Shown here: positions 7,440 to 14,580 of the stretch, in pieces
Position numbering within the stretch: the first letter of the stretch is position 1
How the letters are laid out: each line of letters starts with the position of its first letter
From: Agitococcus lubricus
GTDB lineage: Bacteria > Pseudomonadota > Gammaproteobacteria > Pseudomonadales > Moraxellaceae
Length of the DNA: 64,000 nt
Assembly: GCF_003051055.1 (NCBI RefSeq)
Contig: NZ_QAON01000006.1
Coordinates: 1-64,000 of the forward strand
Direction of reading: 5' to 3'
Translations under genes and position numbers: made by a program
The notes under the pieces: generated by a model
What the model saw: only the letters and a program-made list of their open reading frames with translations
Databases searched by the model: none
What the model was told of the DNA's origin: nothing

Positions 7440-7564
7440 CGTCTAACTTTCCGCGTAAGGTGCAAGCACCCACAACTGAATAAACAAAAACTCAGTAATC
7501 ACTGAATCCGAAAATTGCCCCGTAAGTGGCTGGGTGCTTGTCACACTTGACGCGCAAGTTAGAA
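7440..7564 (-). repeat. attC site 11
   Basis: GCAAGCACCC/GGGTGCTTGTC subfamily, edges TCTAAC and GTTAGAA. It is the attC of the TIR cassette and nearly the same as attC 16. Confidence 0.9.
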
Positions 7565-7602
7565 AAGCGTCCATTCTTAAGATGCGTATTAGACGATAAT
7601 AT

Positions 7603-8439
7603 TTATACCACTTTATTCATGTCAATAGTATAACCAGCACCTCTCAATTCTTTAGCAACAGCTAAGTGCCATGCTGCGTGTGTGTCGAATGGCACATATA
7701 CTACACCGCTAATATCGTTTGGTATTTCAACGTTACCTTTTACAAGAGCACAGACATTCTTACGACCTAACTTAGCAATTAAATATCCATGTTCAAATAC
7801 GACATTTTGACGCGCTCTAGGTTTTGTGTCGGCATTACCAAGAACACTTCCAACATCGCAAGGTGTATATAATACTAAAGCGAAACCAACATTAGTATAT
7901 TCTTCTATCTTCTCAATTATTGTTTTTCCCGTACTTGCCTGCTCATGAAGAATAACGGCTGTCAGACCAAGCTTTTCAATAAATCGTGCTGCTTCAGTTT
8001 TTGCTAAGTCATCTCTACCATGCACAATAAAAACTTTAGAGCGATCCATGCTAATCTCTTTTTCAGCTTTAGGCATAGGGCTATTCTTTACTGCCGCCTT
8101 TGCTTTCTCAAATATAGCAGTTGTTACATCTTTAGTATGCTCTGTATAGCTCACAATATCACTTGGAGAAACATACATAACTATTGAAGAATCCATGTGG
8201 TCATTTTCATACTGTGCCAATTCAACAGCAGATTTTTGGGTCTCTTTAATAGATATTCGCTTTATTTCACCATATTTAAGAAAATAACCATCAAATTGAA
8301 AGTCTTCCTTGCGAAGAAAAGGATAAACAATTCGTTCTTCTATTTCAGATATGTTTGTTTTATCTAATTCATAATACTGCTTCATTACCTCATTTTTCCC
8401 TGATTTTTCGCTTGTCTCAATTAAAACTTGAAAATACAT
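7603..8439 (-). CDS. TIR-domain protein, probable antiphage NADase
   Basis: A 278-residue protein. Residues ~134-260 form a TIR-like domain of the predicted nucleotide-binding type: KVFIVHGRDD (strand A), AVILHEQASTGKTIIEKIEE with Glu176 as the likely catalytic residue, and FALVLYTPCDVG. Residues 1-120 are an unrecognised N-terminal region that may sense the trigger. Bacterial TIR proteins with this arrangement deplete NAD(P) or make signalling molecules during phage defence; the assignment here is by family. GGAGGG lies five bases before the ATG, one of the best ribosome binding sites in the array. Sole gene of its cassette, downstream of repeat copy D. Confidence 0.8.
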   Translation of the reverse strand: MYFQVLIETSEKSGKNEVMKQYYELDKTNISEIEERIVYPFLRKEDFQFDGYFLKYGEIKRISIKETQKSAVELAQYENDHMDSSIVMYVSPSDIVSYTEHTKDVTTAIFEKAKAAVKNSPMPKAEKEISMDRSKVFIVHGRDDLAKTEAARFIEKLGLTAVILHEQASTGKTIIEKIEEYTNVGFALVLYTPCDVGSVLGNADTKPRARQNVVFEHGYLIAKLGRKNVCALVKGNVEIPNDISGVVYVPFDTHAAWHLAVAKELRGAGYTIDMNKVV

Positions 8440-8456
8440 TTAAACCCTCCACATTT

Positions 8457-8579
8457 TTCTAACTATACGCTAAGGGGTAACGCCCCATAGCAAAATAAAA
8501 TAATAAAACAGATTCACCACCATCAAAAACAACTCAGAAAGCGGCTGGGGCGTTATCCCACTTGAGCGTGAAGTTGGAC
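8457..8579 (-). repeat. attC site 12
   Basis: GGGGTAACGCCCC/GGGGCGTTATCCC arms with an altered centre (CAGATTCACCACC in place of CTGAG-CTCAG), shared only with attC 15. It belongs to repeat cassette copy D. Confidence 0.9.
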
Positions 8580-8800
8580 AAGTGAACTCACTCTACAAAC
8601 AAAATTAGTTCACTATACAAATCACAACTAGCGATGAACCAATACAACACTGACCTTCCTGCCGCTCGGCGCAACTACATAAGCCTAGCGATGCAGCCAG
8701 ATGAATGATAACAACTCAAATATACTCGTAAAACACACAGTAACAAATAAATATAAGATAAAAAATATACAGCAAATCACACGCTAATAGTTGTTCAACT
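8580..8800 (-). repeat. ORF-less cassette repeat, copy D
   Basis: Closest to copy E (both have AAACACACAGTAAC) and to copy A. Minus-strand TTTACG, 16 bases, TATCAT points at the TIR gene. The + strand short frame matches copy A (MNQYNTDLPAARRNYISLAM). The right end reads TTGTTCAAC, one change from the usual TTGTCCAAC. Confidence 0.85.
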
Positions 8801-8916
8801 ATCCGCGTAAGGCGCAAGCACCCACAACGAAATTAAAAACTGAGATTACCTCAGAACCATAAAAAAGTGAACAATAATTGGCTGGGTGCTTGTCGCACTT
8901 GACGCATCAGTTAGGG
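8794..8916 (-). repeat. attC site 13
   Basis: GCAAGCACCC/GGGTGCTTGTCGC subfamily, ending GTTAGGG. Its right core supplies the stop codon of the 125-residue lipoprotein gene. Confidence 0.9.
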
Positions 8917-9288
8917 TGTAATGACTTCTAAGTAATTTTCAGGATAATTCAATTTTAACATCTCCTCAATTTGTAATTTTAATTTTCTGTACGTTTTCAT
9001 GTTATTAAGGACCTGAATATCAACAACCAATTGCTTATTTAATGAACGAGCACCAATAACAATACTATTTAACTTGCTTTCAGAAAAGTAACATAAAGTA
9101 TTTTGGCGTTTAGGAAGTTGTTTAATCAACTTATTTTGGATAGCAATATCTTCAAGGCGATTGCACAAAAAAGGTATTTCGCCTTTAACATCGTAAATGG
9201 CCATACTACCAATGCTGTAAGCAGACTTAGGAAAAGTATCACAACTTGAACAAGCTAAAAAACATACTAACACCAAGAAATATCTCAT
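8911..9288 (-). CDS. small exported protein, probable lipoprotein
   Basis: A 125-residue protein with a short hydrophobic N terminus (MRYFLVLVCFLACSSCDT) that looks like a lipoprotein signal, although the residues before either cysteine are not a textbook lipobox. The rest is soluble, with a predicted beta strand (KQLVVDIQVL) and a basic amphipathic helix (YRKLKLQIEEMLKL). No family recognised. It is the second gene of a two-gene cassette; its ATG follows the stop of the upstream gene by one base (TAATATG), so the two are translationally coupled. The stop codon lies in the attC 13 core. Confidence 0.65.
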   Translation of the reverse strand: MRYFLVLVCFLACSSCDTFPKSAYSIGSMAIYDVKGEIPFLCNRLEDIAIQNKLIKQLPKRQNTLCYFSESKLNSIVIGARSLNKQLVVDIQVLNNMKTYRKLKLQIEEMLKLNYPENYLEVITP

Positions 9289-9289
9289 A

Positions 9290-9724
9290 TTATTTTCCGA
9301 CTACTACATCATCAATATAATTTTGCACGCCGCTTAAATCTTTGTAATAAACTTTATAGCTCCCAATTGGAAGGCTCTTGAAATGTACAGGCTGACAACG
9401 TGTTCTATCCTTTTCCGTATTAGAAGATGCAAGCTTAGTGCTTATCATGATATTTATTTCACCTTCTTTTACTTTGGCATTCACATTAACAAATACTAAA
9501 GCAGAGTTCATTACAGTTGGCTTTACAGTAAACCCATAAAGTCCTGATACATCGCAAAAAACTGGCAAAATAAGACCTGCATCTGTATAAACTGGATTTG
9601 ATATTTTTACTCCACCAACAGACTGTATAAAACTCCAATCTTGCTGATGTTGAAATAAATATCCACAGCTTGTTAGTAAAAACAATAAAGAAATATTGAA
9701 TATTAATTTATTGTTAAAAGCCAT
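9290..9724 (-). CDS. lipoprotein, first gene of a two-gene cassette
   Basis: A 144-residue protein with a clear lipoprotein signal: hydrophobic NISLLFLLTSC with the lipobox LTSC at residues 16-19, so it should be lipid-anchored in the periplasm or outer membrane. The mature part (about 125 residues) is beta-rich (ILPVFCDVSGLYGFTV, ALVFVNVNAKV) and ends GVQNYIDDVVVGK. No family recognised. The start at 9724 is preferred to a leucine-rich extension 12 codons upstream that lies inside attC 14; the AGGG of the attC core GTTAGGG sits eight bases before this ATG and can serve as ribosome binding site. Confidence 0.65.
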   Translation of the reverse strand: MAFNNKLIFNISLLFLLTSCGYLFQHQQDWSFIQSVGGVKISNPVYTDAGLILPVFCDVSGLYGFTVKPTVMNSALVFVNVNAKVKEGEINIMISTKLASSNTEKDRTRCQPVHFKSLPIGSYKVYYKDLSGVQNYIDDVVVGK

Positions 9725-9732
9725 CAAATAAA

Positions 9733-9856
9733 CCCTAACTTTAACGCTAAGAGGTAGCACCCCTCAACAAATTACAACCTGAGATTGACCTCAGAACCAT
9801 TCAAAAATACACTAAATCCGCGCGGGGTGCTATCCTACTTGAGCGTTGAGTTAGGG
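9733..9856 (-). repeat. attC site 14
   Basis: Variant arms GAGGTAGCACCCC/GGGGTGCTATCC with CTGAG-CTCAG centre; edges CCCTAAC and GTTAGGG. It is the attC of the zinc-ribbon cassette. Confidence 0.9.
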
Positions 9857-9877
9857 TTACTCTAATTAGAATTAAAG

Positions 9878-10237
9878 CTACTCAATATTTTTTCGCCAAT
9901 ACTGCCACTCTTTTGGAACTTTACTAACAAATAATTTATTTGTGATAAATATTACAAATAATGATATTACAAATACTAAACTAAGAGCTTCGTCCCTACT
10001 AAAACTATAGCTCATAACATATATAGTACCAAATGAATAAGCTAAAGGTAGCAATAAACTAAAGTATGCTTTTGATGTATTACTTTTTTTATTTTCATTT
10101 TCTATAATTTCTGTCTTACAACTAGGACATATATAAGAAAATCCTAAAGAAAACGATGCTTTAGGATTCTTATAGAACCTAGATTTTATATATTTATATC
10201 TTAAATTTGTTTTACATTCAGGACAAGAATAATCCAT
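9878..10237 (-). CDS. zinc-ribbon membrane protein
   Basis: A 119-residue protein. Residues 5-8 (CPEC) and ~37-40 (CPSC) form a four-cysteine zinc ribbon; two membrane segments follow at about 58-77 (YFSLLLPLAYSFGTIYVMSY) and 84-102 (ALSLVFVISLFVIFI). The short loop between them and the basic C terminus suggest both ends are cytoplasmic. The function is unknown. It is the only gene of its cassette. The ATG lies four bases after the attC 15 core GTTAGGG, which is the only ribosome-binding-like sequence present. Confidence 0.7.
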   Translation of the reverse strand: MDYSCPECKTNLRYKYIKSRFYKNPKASFSLGFSYICPSCKTEIIENENKKSNTSKAYFSLLLPLAYSFGTIYVMSYSFSRDEALSLVFVISLFVIFITNKLFVSKVPKEWQYWRKNIE

Positions 10238-10242
10238 AAAAC

Positions 10243-10365
10243 CCTAACTATACGCTAAGGGGTAACGCCCCATAGCAAAATAAAATAATAAGACAGATTC
10301 ACCACCCATCAAAAACAACTCAGTAATCGGCTGGGGCGTTATCCCACTTGAGCGTGAAGTTGGAC
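10243..10365 (-). repeat. attC site 15
   Basis: As attC 12 with the CAGATTCACCACC centre; edges CCCTAAC and GTTGGAC. It belongs to repeat cassette copy E. Confidence 0.9.
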
Positions 10366-10587
10366 TAGTGAACTCACTCTACAAACAAAATTAGTTCACT
10401 ACACAAATCACAACTAGCGATGAACCAATACAACACTGACCTTCCTGCCGCTCGGCGCAACTACATAAGCCTAGCGATGCAGCCAGATGAATGATAACAA
10501 CTCAAATATACTCGTAAAACACACAGTAACAAATAGATAGAAGATAAAAAAATATACAGCAAATCACACGCTAATAGTTGTCCAACT
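10366..10587 (-). repeat. ORF-less cassette repeat, copy E
   Basis: Nearly the same as copy D. It lies between the three-gene cassette and the zinc-ribbon gene and carries TTTACG, 16 bases, TATCAT pointing at the zinc-ribbon gene. Confidence 0.85.
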
Positions 10588-10703
10588 ACCCGCGTAAGGT
10601 GCAAGCACCCACAACAAAATAAACAAAAACTCAGTAATCACTGAACCCGAAAATTGCCCCGTAAGCGGCTGGGTGCTTGTCACACTTGACGCGCAAGTTA
10701 GGC
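10580..10703 (-). repeat. attC site 16
   Basis: GCAAGCACCC/GGGTGCTTGTC subfamily, edges CCAAC and GTTAGGC. It closes the three-gene cassette; the last gene stops two bases before it. Confidence 0.9.
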
Positions 10704-10704
10704 A

Positions 10705-11523
10705 TTACTTACTCAAAATTATAGCAATAATAATAAACCCTATAATCCACCAAATAATATTATTACTCTCTGGATACTTTATCACAGGCGCAACATCCGT
10801 AACACCATTAATGTTTTTATCTATTTTTATTAAAACTTCATGCTTGCCAACACTTAACACCTGAGAAGCATTAGTAGAAAAGTCGTTTTTTGCATTTGCT
10901 ATGTGGCTAATTAATATAGGTAAATTTGTAGTTAGTACATCTGAAAGCAAGCTCTTTTCTTTTTGTTGAAAAAAGTTTAACAACTGTTGTTTTACATTAG
11001 CATCACCTTGTGATAACCAATTGAAGCGTTTTTCCATGGATGCGGGTATTTGATAAACATTTACAACACTTTCAAGATAATCTTTTACCACTTTTTCAAC
11101 TTCATTAACATCAGCATCTAAACCAACGTAAAAGACTTTTTTTGAAGATACTCCAACATGAGTCCACAAATTTTCTATTAATTTGTACTTCACAGGTAGA
11201 GGCATATGCGGAGGCAATAAATTAAATAATCGTTCAGCAACCATGCCGCTCATATTAACCTGACCACTGCTCCATTTAGTAATAGTTTTCTCGGCATATT
11301 CTTTTGCATCCTCTCCGTATTTATAGCCATACTCCGTTAGAATTGATTCTAACTCTTGAGGGTTAAGAGAAAAAAAGTATTCTTTTACATCTTTATCCGT
11401 ACCACCAAGCTCTTTGGTTAAAGCCTCTGCTTCCCTGATATGTTGCCTAGCTCTTTCACTGCCATAATTATTATAAGACTTCCTATAGTTATTTCTTGAA
11501 CCCCCTCTGTTATATTTTGACAT
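10705..11523 (-). CDS. tail-anchored protein of the three-gene cassette (third gene)
   Basis: A 272-residue protein with an Arg/Asn/Tyr/Gly-rich N terminus (MSKYNRGGSRNNYRKSYNNY), a helical middle (residues ~25-225, including NLLPPHMPLPVKYKLIENLW) and a single C-terminal membrane segment (about 252-271, NIIWWIIGFIIIAIILSK) with almost nothing after it, so it should be a tail-anchored inner-membrane protein facing the cytoplasm. The basic glycine-rich start could bind nucleic acid. No family recognised. The ATG is two bases after the stop of the middle gene, so the genes form an operon. Confidence 0.7.
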   Translation of the reverse strand: MSKYNRGGSRNNYRKSYNNYGSERARQHIREAEALTKELGGTDKDVKEYFFSLNPQELESILTEYGYKYGEDAKEYAEKTITKWSSGQVNMSGMVAERLFNLLPPHMPLPVKYKLIENLWTHVGVSSKKVFYVGLDADVNEVEKVVKDYLESVVNVYQIPASMEKRFNWLSQGDANVKQQLLNFFQQKEKSLLSDVLTTNLPILISHIANAKNDFSTNASQVLSVGKHEVLIKIDKNINGVTDVAPVIKYPESNNIIWWIIGFIIIAIILSK

Positions 11524-11525
11524 GA

Positions 11526-11828
11526 TTAACCTTTAAACACCAAATTCTTAACAATATCAACAAATGTTTCTTTTCTTTTTGGAGACTCCAAAATAATGCA
11601 TACAACAAGATTATGAAAAGTTATTTCTTTTTTAATATATATAGTAGTCCCAGCTCTGGAAATACTATTAACTCGCGAACAATAGTCATCAATACAGATC
11701 TTTACCTGCTCATAAAACAATGGAAAATCAGGACTTTCTTTTATCGACGGCTTTATTTTTTTATTAAATTCAGCAATAGCCGTTGATGGAAAGGTGTCAT
11801 CTGTTATTTTTAGAGTTATTTTCGCCAT
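11526..11828 (-). CDS. small soluble protein of the three-gene cassette (middle gene)
   Basis: A 100-residue soluble protein starting MAKITLKITDDTF. It alternates short beta strands and helices (KVKICIDDYCS-like centre, TIYIKKEITFHNLVVCIIL) and has no signal peptide. The fold is not recognisable by eye. It sits between two tail-anchored proteins: one base separates it from the upstream stop and two bases separate its stop from the next start. It is therefore most likely a cytoplasmic partner of the two membrane proteins. Function unknown. Confidence 0.65.
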   Translation of the reverse strand: MAKITLKITDDTFPSTAIAEFNKKIKPSIKESPDFPLFYEQVKICIDDYCSRVNSISRAGTTIYIKKEITFHNLVVCIILESPKRKETFVDIVKNLVFKG

Positions 11829-11829
11829 A

Positions 11830-12270
11830 TTATTTACTCATGGCAGCAATAACAATCAATGCAAATATTGCTGCAAATACATAATATGGTGTCCAGTCTT
11901 TTTCACCTGTCTGACTTTTTGATAGTTTGCCACTTTGGGCTTGTTGTGTATTACCCATCATAATTTCTGTTCGACCTACTTTTGTGGTTTGTGTATGTGT
12001 GATGGTTACAGCATTCCCACTTTCAGAAACCTCTCTAGTTGTTCCAGACAAATCATTTAGTACTTTTTTCAAAGCTTCTGCATCAATATGTAAATCTTGA
12101 GCTTTTTTATTGATATCAATCATGCCTTTTGCATAATCAATCAATAAAGCCTTACGCTCATTCTCAGAGAGCCAAGACAAATCCATAGATGTAGCAGCTC
12201 CAAGGTTAATGTGAGTTGGCACATTAGATGGGATTTTCGTAAGGTTCTGATTTTCTTGCTCATTTTTCAT
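11830..12270 (-). CDS. tail-anchored protein of the three-gene cassette (first gene)
   Basis: A 146-residue protein. The start at 12270 is chosen because GGAG lies eight bases upstream; an in-frame start 16 codons earlier has none. Residues 1-60 are acidic and helical (DLSWLSENERKALLIDYAKG), 60-85 helical, ~85-120 rich in Thr/Ser/Gln and probably beta or disordered (VTITHTQTTKVGRTEIMMGN), and 127-145 are a C-terminal membrane anchor (YYVFAAIFALIVIAAMSK). I know no function. It opens the three-gene cassette, directly downstream of repeat copy F. Confidence 0.7.
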   Translation of the reverse strand: MKNEQENQNLTKIPSNVPTHINLGAATSMDLSWLSENERKALLIDYAKGMIDINKKAQDLHIDAEALKKVLNDLSGTTREVSESGNAVTITHTQTTKVGRTEIMMGNTQQAQSGKLSKSQTGEKDWTPYYVFAAIFALIVIAAMSK

Positions 12271-12346
12271 ATTAGTCTCTCCGCTAATTTCAATTAGGAT
12301 GCTCGAAAATTGTACCACATTACATTCAAAAGAGTAAAAATTGAGG

Positions 12347-12468
12347 CCTAACTATACGCTAAGGGGTAACGCCCCATAGCAAACTAAAACCTGAGATGTA
12401 CCTCAGAACCATCAAAAACAACTCAGAAAGCGGCTGGGGCGTTATCCCACTTGAGCGTGAAGTTGGAC
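12347..12468 (-). repeat. attC site 17
   Basis: GGGGTAACGCCCC/GGGGCGTTATCCC arms; the same sequence as attC 8. It belongs to repeat cassette copy F. Confidence 0.9.
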
Positions 12469-12689
12469 AAGTGAACTCACTCTACAAACAAAATTAGTTC
12501 ACTATACAAATCACAACTAGCGATGAACCAATACTACACTACCCTTCCTGCCGCTCGGCGCAACTACAGAAGCCTAGCGATGCAGCCAGATGAATTATAA
12601 CAACTCAAATATACGCGTAAAACCCACAATAACAAATAGATATAAGATAAAAAATATACAGCAAATCACACGCTAATAGTTGTCCAACT
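12469..12689 (-). repeat. ORF-less cassette repeat, copy F
   Basis: Reads the same as copy B throughout, and the attached attC also matches, so the whole ~337-bp cassette exists twice. The minus-strand TTTACG, 16 bases, TATAAT (12594-12621) points at the three-gene cassette about 320 bases downstream. Confidence 0.9.
12594..12621 (-). promoter_or_regulatory. promoter-like sequence upstream of the three-gene cassette
   Basis: Minus strand TTTACG and TATAAT with a 16-base spacer inside repeat copy F. A transcript from here would cross attC 17 and enter the first tail-anchored gene (start 12270). Confidence 0.5.
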
Positions 12690-12807
12690 ACACCGCTAAG
12701 GGGTAACGTCCCGACAGCAAAATCAACAACTGAGACGTACCTCAGAACTATCGAAAAATGCCCCGTAATTGGCTGGGGCGTTATCCCACTTGAGCGGAAA
12801 GTTAGGG
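12682..12807 (-). repeat. attC site 18
   Basis: GGGGTAACGTCCC/GGGGCGTTATCCC arms; edges CCAAC and GTTAGGG. It is the attC of the three-lipoprotein cassette. Confidence 0.9.
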
Positions 12808-12844
12808 GGTTAGCTCCAAAATTACCCCCTTATTCTATAGCCCA

Positions 12845-13264
12845 CTATTCGCCAGCATGAGCAACAAGAAACAATGATTTCTCAAGTGAAGAAAAAAAGT
12901 CTTGGTAATGCTTTGGATCTTCAATCGGAGTAATATTGAATTGCGCATTAGCTCGCACTAACATGCGATCACTCCCCTTAGGACGCACCGACACCGTAAT
13001 TTTGATTTGATGACCATCAAGTTTTGTACCACTAACACTACCAAGCACTAAGTCTGCTCGATCAATAACAAAGCCTAAATCTTGAAGTGTCGAAATCGTT
13101 GCACGCAACACCTTTTCTTTATCTGTGGTATCAAATATTCTTGATTGGTAGCTGCGCTTTTGGAGCTGTGTCTCATTGCCAGAATCTAATACACGCTGAT
13201 TAGTTGTAGCGCAGCCTGTTAAAAACGATGTAAACAAGAATATTACAATAAATAGGTTCTTCAT
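12845..13264 (-). CDS. lipoprotein (third of a three-lipoprotein cassette)
   Basis: A 139-residue protein with a lipoprotein signal (MKNLFIVIFLFTSFLTGC, lipobox LTGC, cysteine 18). The mature domain contains TLQDLGFVIDRADLVLGSVSGTK and HYQDFFSSLEKSLFL. The same scheme (LQDLGF ... LGV/LGS ... ground plan ending FF..LEKS.F) recurs in the neighbouring gene, so the two are paralogues. Probably outer-membrane-anchored and periplasmic. The start overlaps the stop of the upstream gene by four bases (ATGA). Function unknown. Confidence 0.75.
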   Translation of the reverse strand: MKNLFIVIFLFTSFLTGCATTNQRVLDSGNETQLQKRSYQSRIFDTTDKEKVLRATISTLQDLGFVIDRADLVLGSVSGTKLDGHQIKITVSVRPKGSDRMLVRANAQFNITPIEDPKHYQDFFSSLEKSLFLVAHAGE

Positions 13265-13794
13265 ATTTTCTGCGCCTCAAGAAAAACTGACTTTGATACA
13301 CGCTCATAAAAATCCGTGTATAGCTCTGGCTCACGAAGTGTTTCCGCATACATAGAGTTATCAGTACGCCGCACCACTCTCTGAAATGTAACACGAACAA
13401 AATGGCTATCAAGTATTGCTTTACCATTACTATCGCTAACGGGGCGCACAACAAAAGAAACGCGAATTGTCTGATCTTTGCTAATTGGCATTGCTCCTCC
13501 GCCAAGAAGAGCAACAAAAACTGCTGCTGCGACCTCACCCCCACTAGTAGCATCGCGCTGCTTGCTTGCTGTTAAAACGCCAAGCTTGGTTTCTGAGTTC
13601 TCAAGATTAAAACCTAAGTCTTGGAGTGCATTTGCACTTGCTGTAATTAAATCAGCCTCTTTAATACCATCATAACGACGGGTTTCTAAGTGTCGCTGCT
13701 GCAATAATTCTGGTGTAACCACAAAAGTATTCGGTGGAACAGCCACACATCCTGCAAGAAAAAGCATTCCAATAATGATTGGTAATCTGTTCAT
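13261..13794 (-). CDS. lipoprotein (second of a three-lipoprotein cassette)
   Basis: A 177-residue protein with signal MNRLPIIIGMLFLAGC (lipobox LAGC, cysteine 16). The mature part has ANALQDLGFNLENSETKLGV, a glycine-rich hydrophobic stretch (AAAVFVALLGGGA, about 88-100) and a C-terminal beta/helix unit ending FYERVSKSVFLEAQKI, all paralogous to the downstream lipoprotein apart from the glycine-rich insert. Two bases separate its start from the upstream stop. The role is unknown; pairing with a BamE-like protein suggests the outer membrane. Confidence 0.75.
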   Translation of the reverse strand: MNRLPIIIGMLFLAGCVAVPPNTFVVTPELLQQRHLETRRYDGIKEADLITASANALQDLGFNLENSETKLGVLTASKQRDATSGGEVAAAVFVALLGGGAMPISKDQTIRVSFVVRPVSDSNGKAILDSHFVRVTFQRVVRRTDNSMYAETLREPELYTDFYERVSKSVFLEAQKI

Positions 13795-13797
13795 TTG

Positions 13798-14217
13798 TTA
13801 AAATCTCGATGTATGATACGCGAAATCACGAACTTTCCCGTCTCTATCAAATTTAATGATGACTGTCAGCGTACGCTGGCTTGTTGAAGATGCTCCAGTC
13901 TCCCCGACGAAGCCAAGAAAAAGAGCATTAACACCTCCAGTGCTAGACGAGTAAGCACGGTCAGTGGCAATTTTATCGTATATCCAAACCTCGCGACGCT
14001 CTTCATCCGTAGATACTATATTGGGTGACCCCAGTATAGATGCCACATCAGCACTACTCATCCCAACACGAACTTCTTTCTGCACCTTGCCAACAGTCAT
14101 ACGATCTGTAGAGCTGTCTTGGACATTTGCCCTGTGGTGGGCTGCGGATTGACACCCAGCAAGCATAGCTAAAATTAGTGATGCTAGGAAAAAACAACTT
14201 TTTTGGTTATTTTGCAT
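13798..14217 (-). CDS. BamE/SmpA-like lipoprotein
   Basis: A 139-residue lipoprotein: signal ending LILAMLAGC (cysteine 22), then a SmpA/OmlA/BamE-type domain from about residue 45 to the end. Diagnostic features are VRVGMSSADVASILGSPNIV (the G-M-[ST]..[DE]V...LG.P motif), EVWIYDK and a terminal strand (TLTVIIKFDRDGKVRDF). BamE helps the BAM complex insert outer-membrane proteins; many relatives are stand-alone lipoproteins with other roles, which is more likely for a cassette gene. First gene of a tight three-gene unit. GGGG lies about 12 bases before the start. Confidence 0.75.
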   Translation of the reverse strand: MQNNQKSCFFLASLILAMLAGCQSAAHHRANVQDSSTDRMTVGKVQKEVRVGMSSADVASILGSPNIVSTDEERREVWIYDKIATDRAYSSSTGGVNALFLGFVGETGASSTSQRTLTVIIKFDRDGKVRDFAYHTSRF

Positions 14218-14265
14218 ATTTGCCCCCTGAACTATAAAGAAAATGACAAATCACGAATACATATC

Positions 14266-14389
14266 TCCCTAACTATACGCTAAGGGGTAACGCCCCATAG
14301 CAAAATTAACCTCTGCACAGTACGCACAGAACCCGAAAAATGCCCTGTAATCGGCTGGGGCATTATCCCACTTAAGCGTGAAGTTAGAA
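14266..14389 (-). repeat. attC site 19
   Basis: GGGGTAACGCCCC/GGGGCATTATCCC arms with a different centre (CTCTGCACAGTACGCACAG); edges CCCTAAC and GTTAGAA. Confidence 0.9.
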
Positions 14390-14580
14390 AGGTGAACTCA
14401 CACTACAAATAACATTGCTTAACTACACAAATCACAACTTGTGATTAACAGATAGAGCACTGCCTTTCCTGCCGCTCGGCGCAACTAAACAAGCCTAGCG
14501 ATGCAACCATATAAATGGTAACAACTCTAATACTCGTAAAAATCACAACAGCAAATCAAGATATGATAATAACTTTACAA
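14390..14580 (-). repeat. degenerate repeat copy G attached to a gene
   Basis: A diverged relative of the ORF-less repeat. It keeps GTGAACTCAC, TCCTGCCGCTCGGCGCAAC and CCTAGCGATGCA. The short + strand frame is destroyed by TAG, and the minus-strand promoter-like pair has a 14-base spacer with TACCAT. Here the repeat is the 3' part of a cassette that still has a gene (14581-14793), which hints that the ORF-less cassettes arose by losing such a gene. Confidence 0.7.

Noticed and set aside
1843-14580. Repeats in the array taken as a CRISPR array
   Set aside because: Units are 120-340 bp, differ in spacing, enclose whole genes and carry attC core edges; there are no short spacers and no cas genes.
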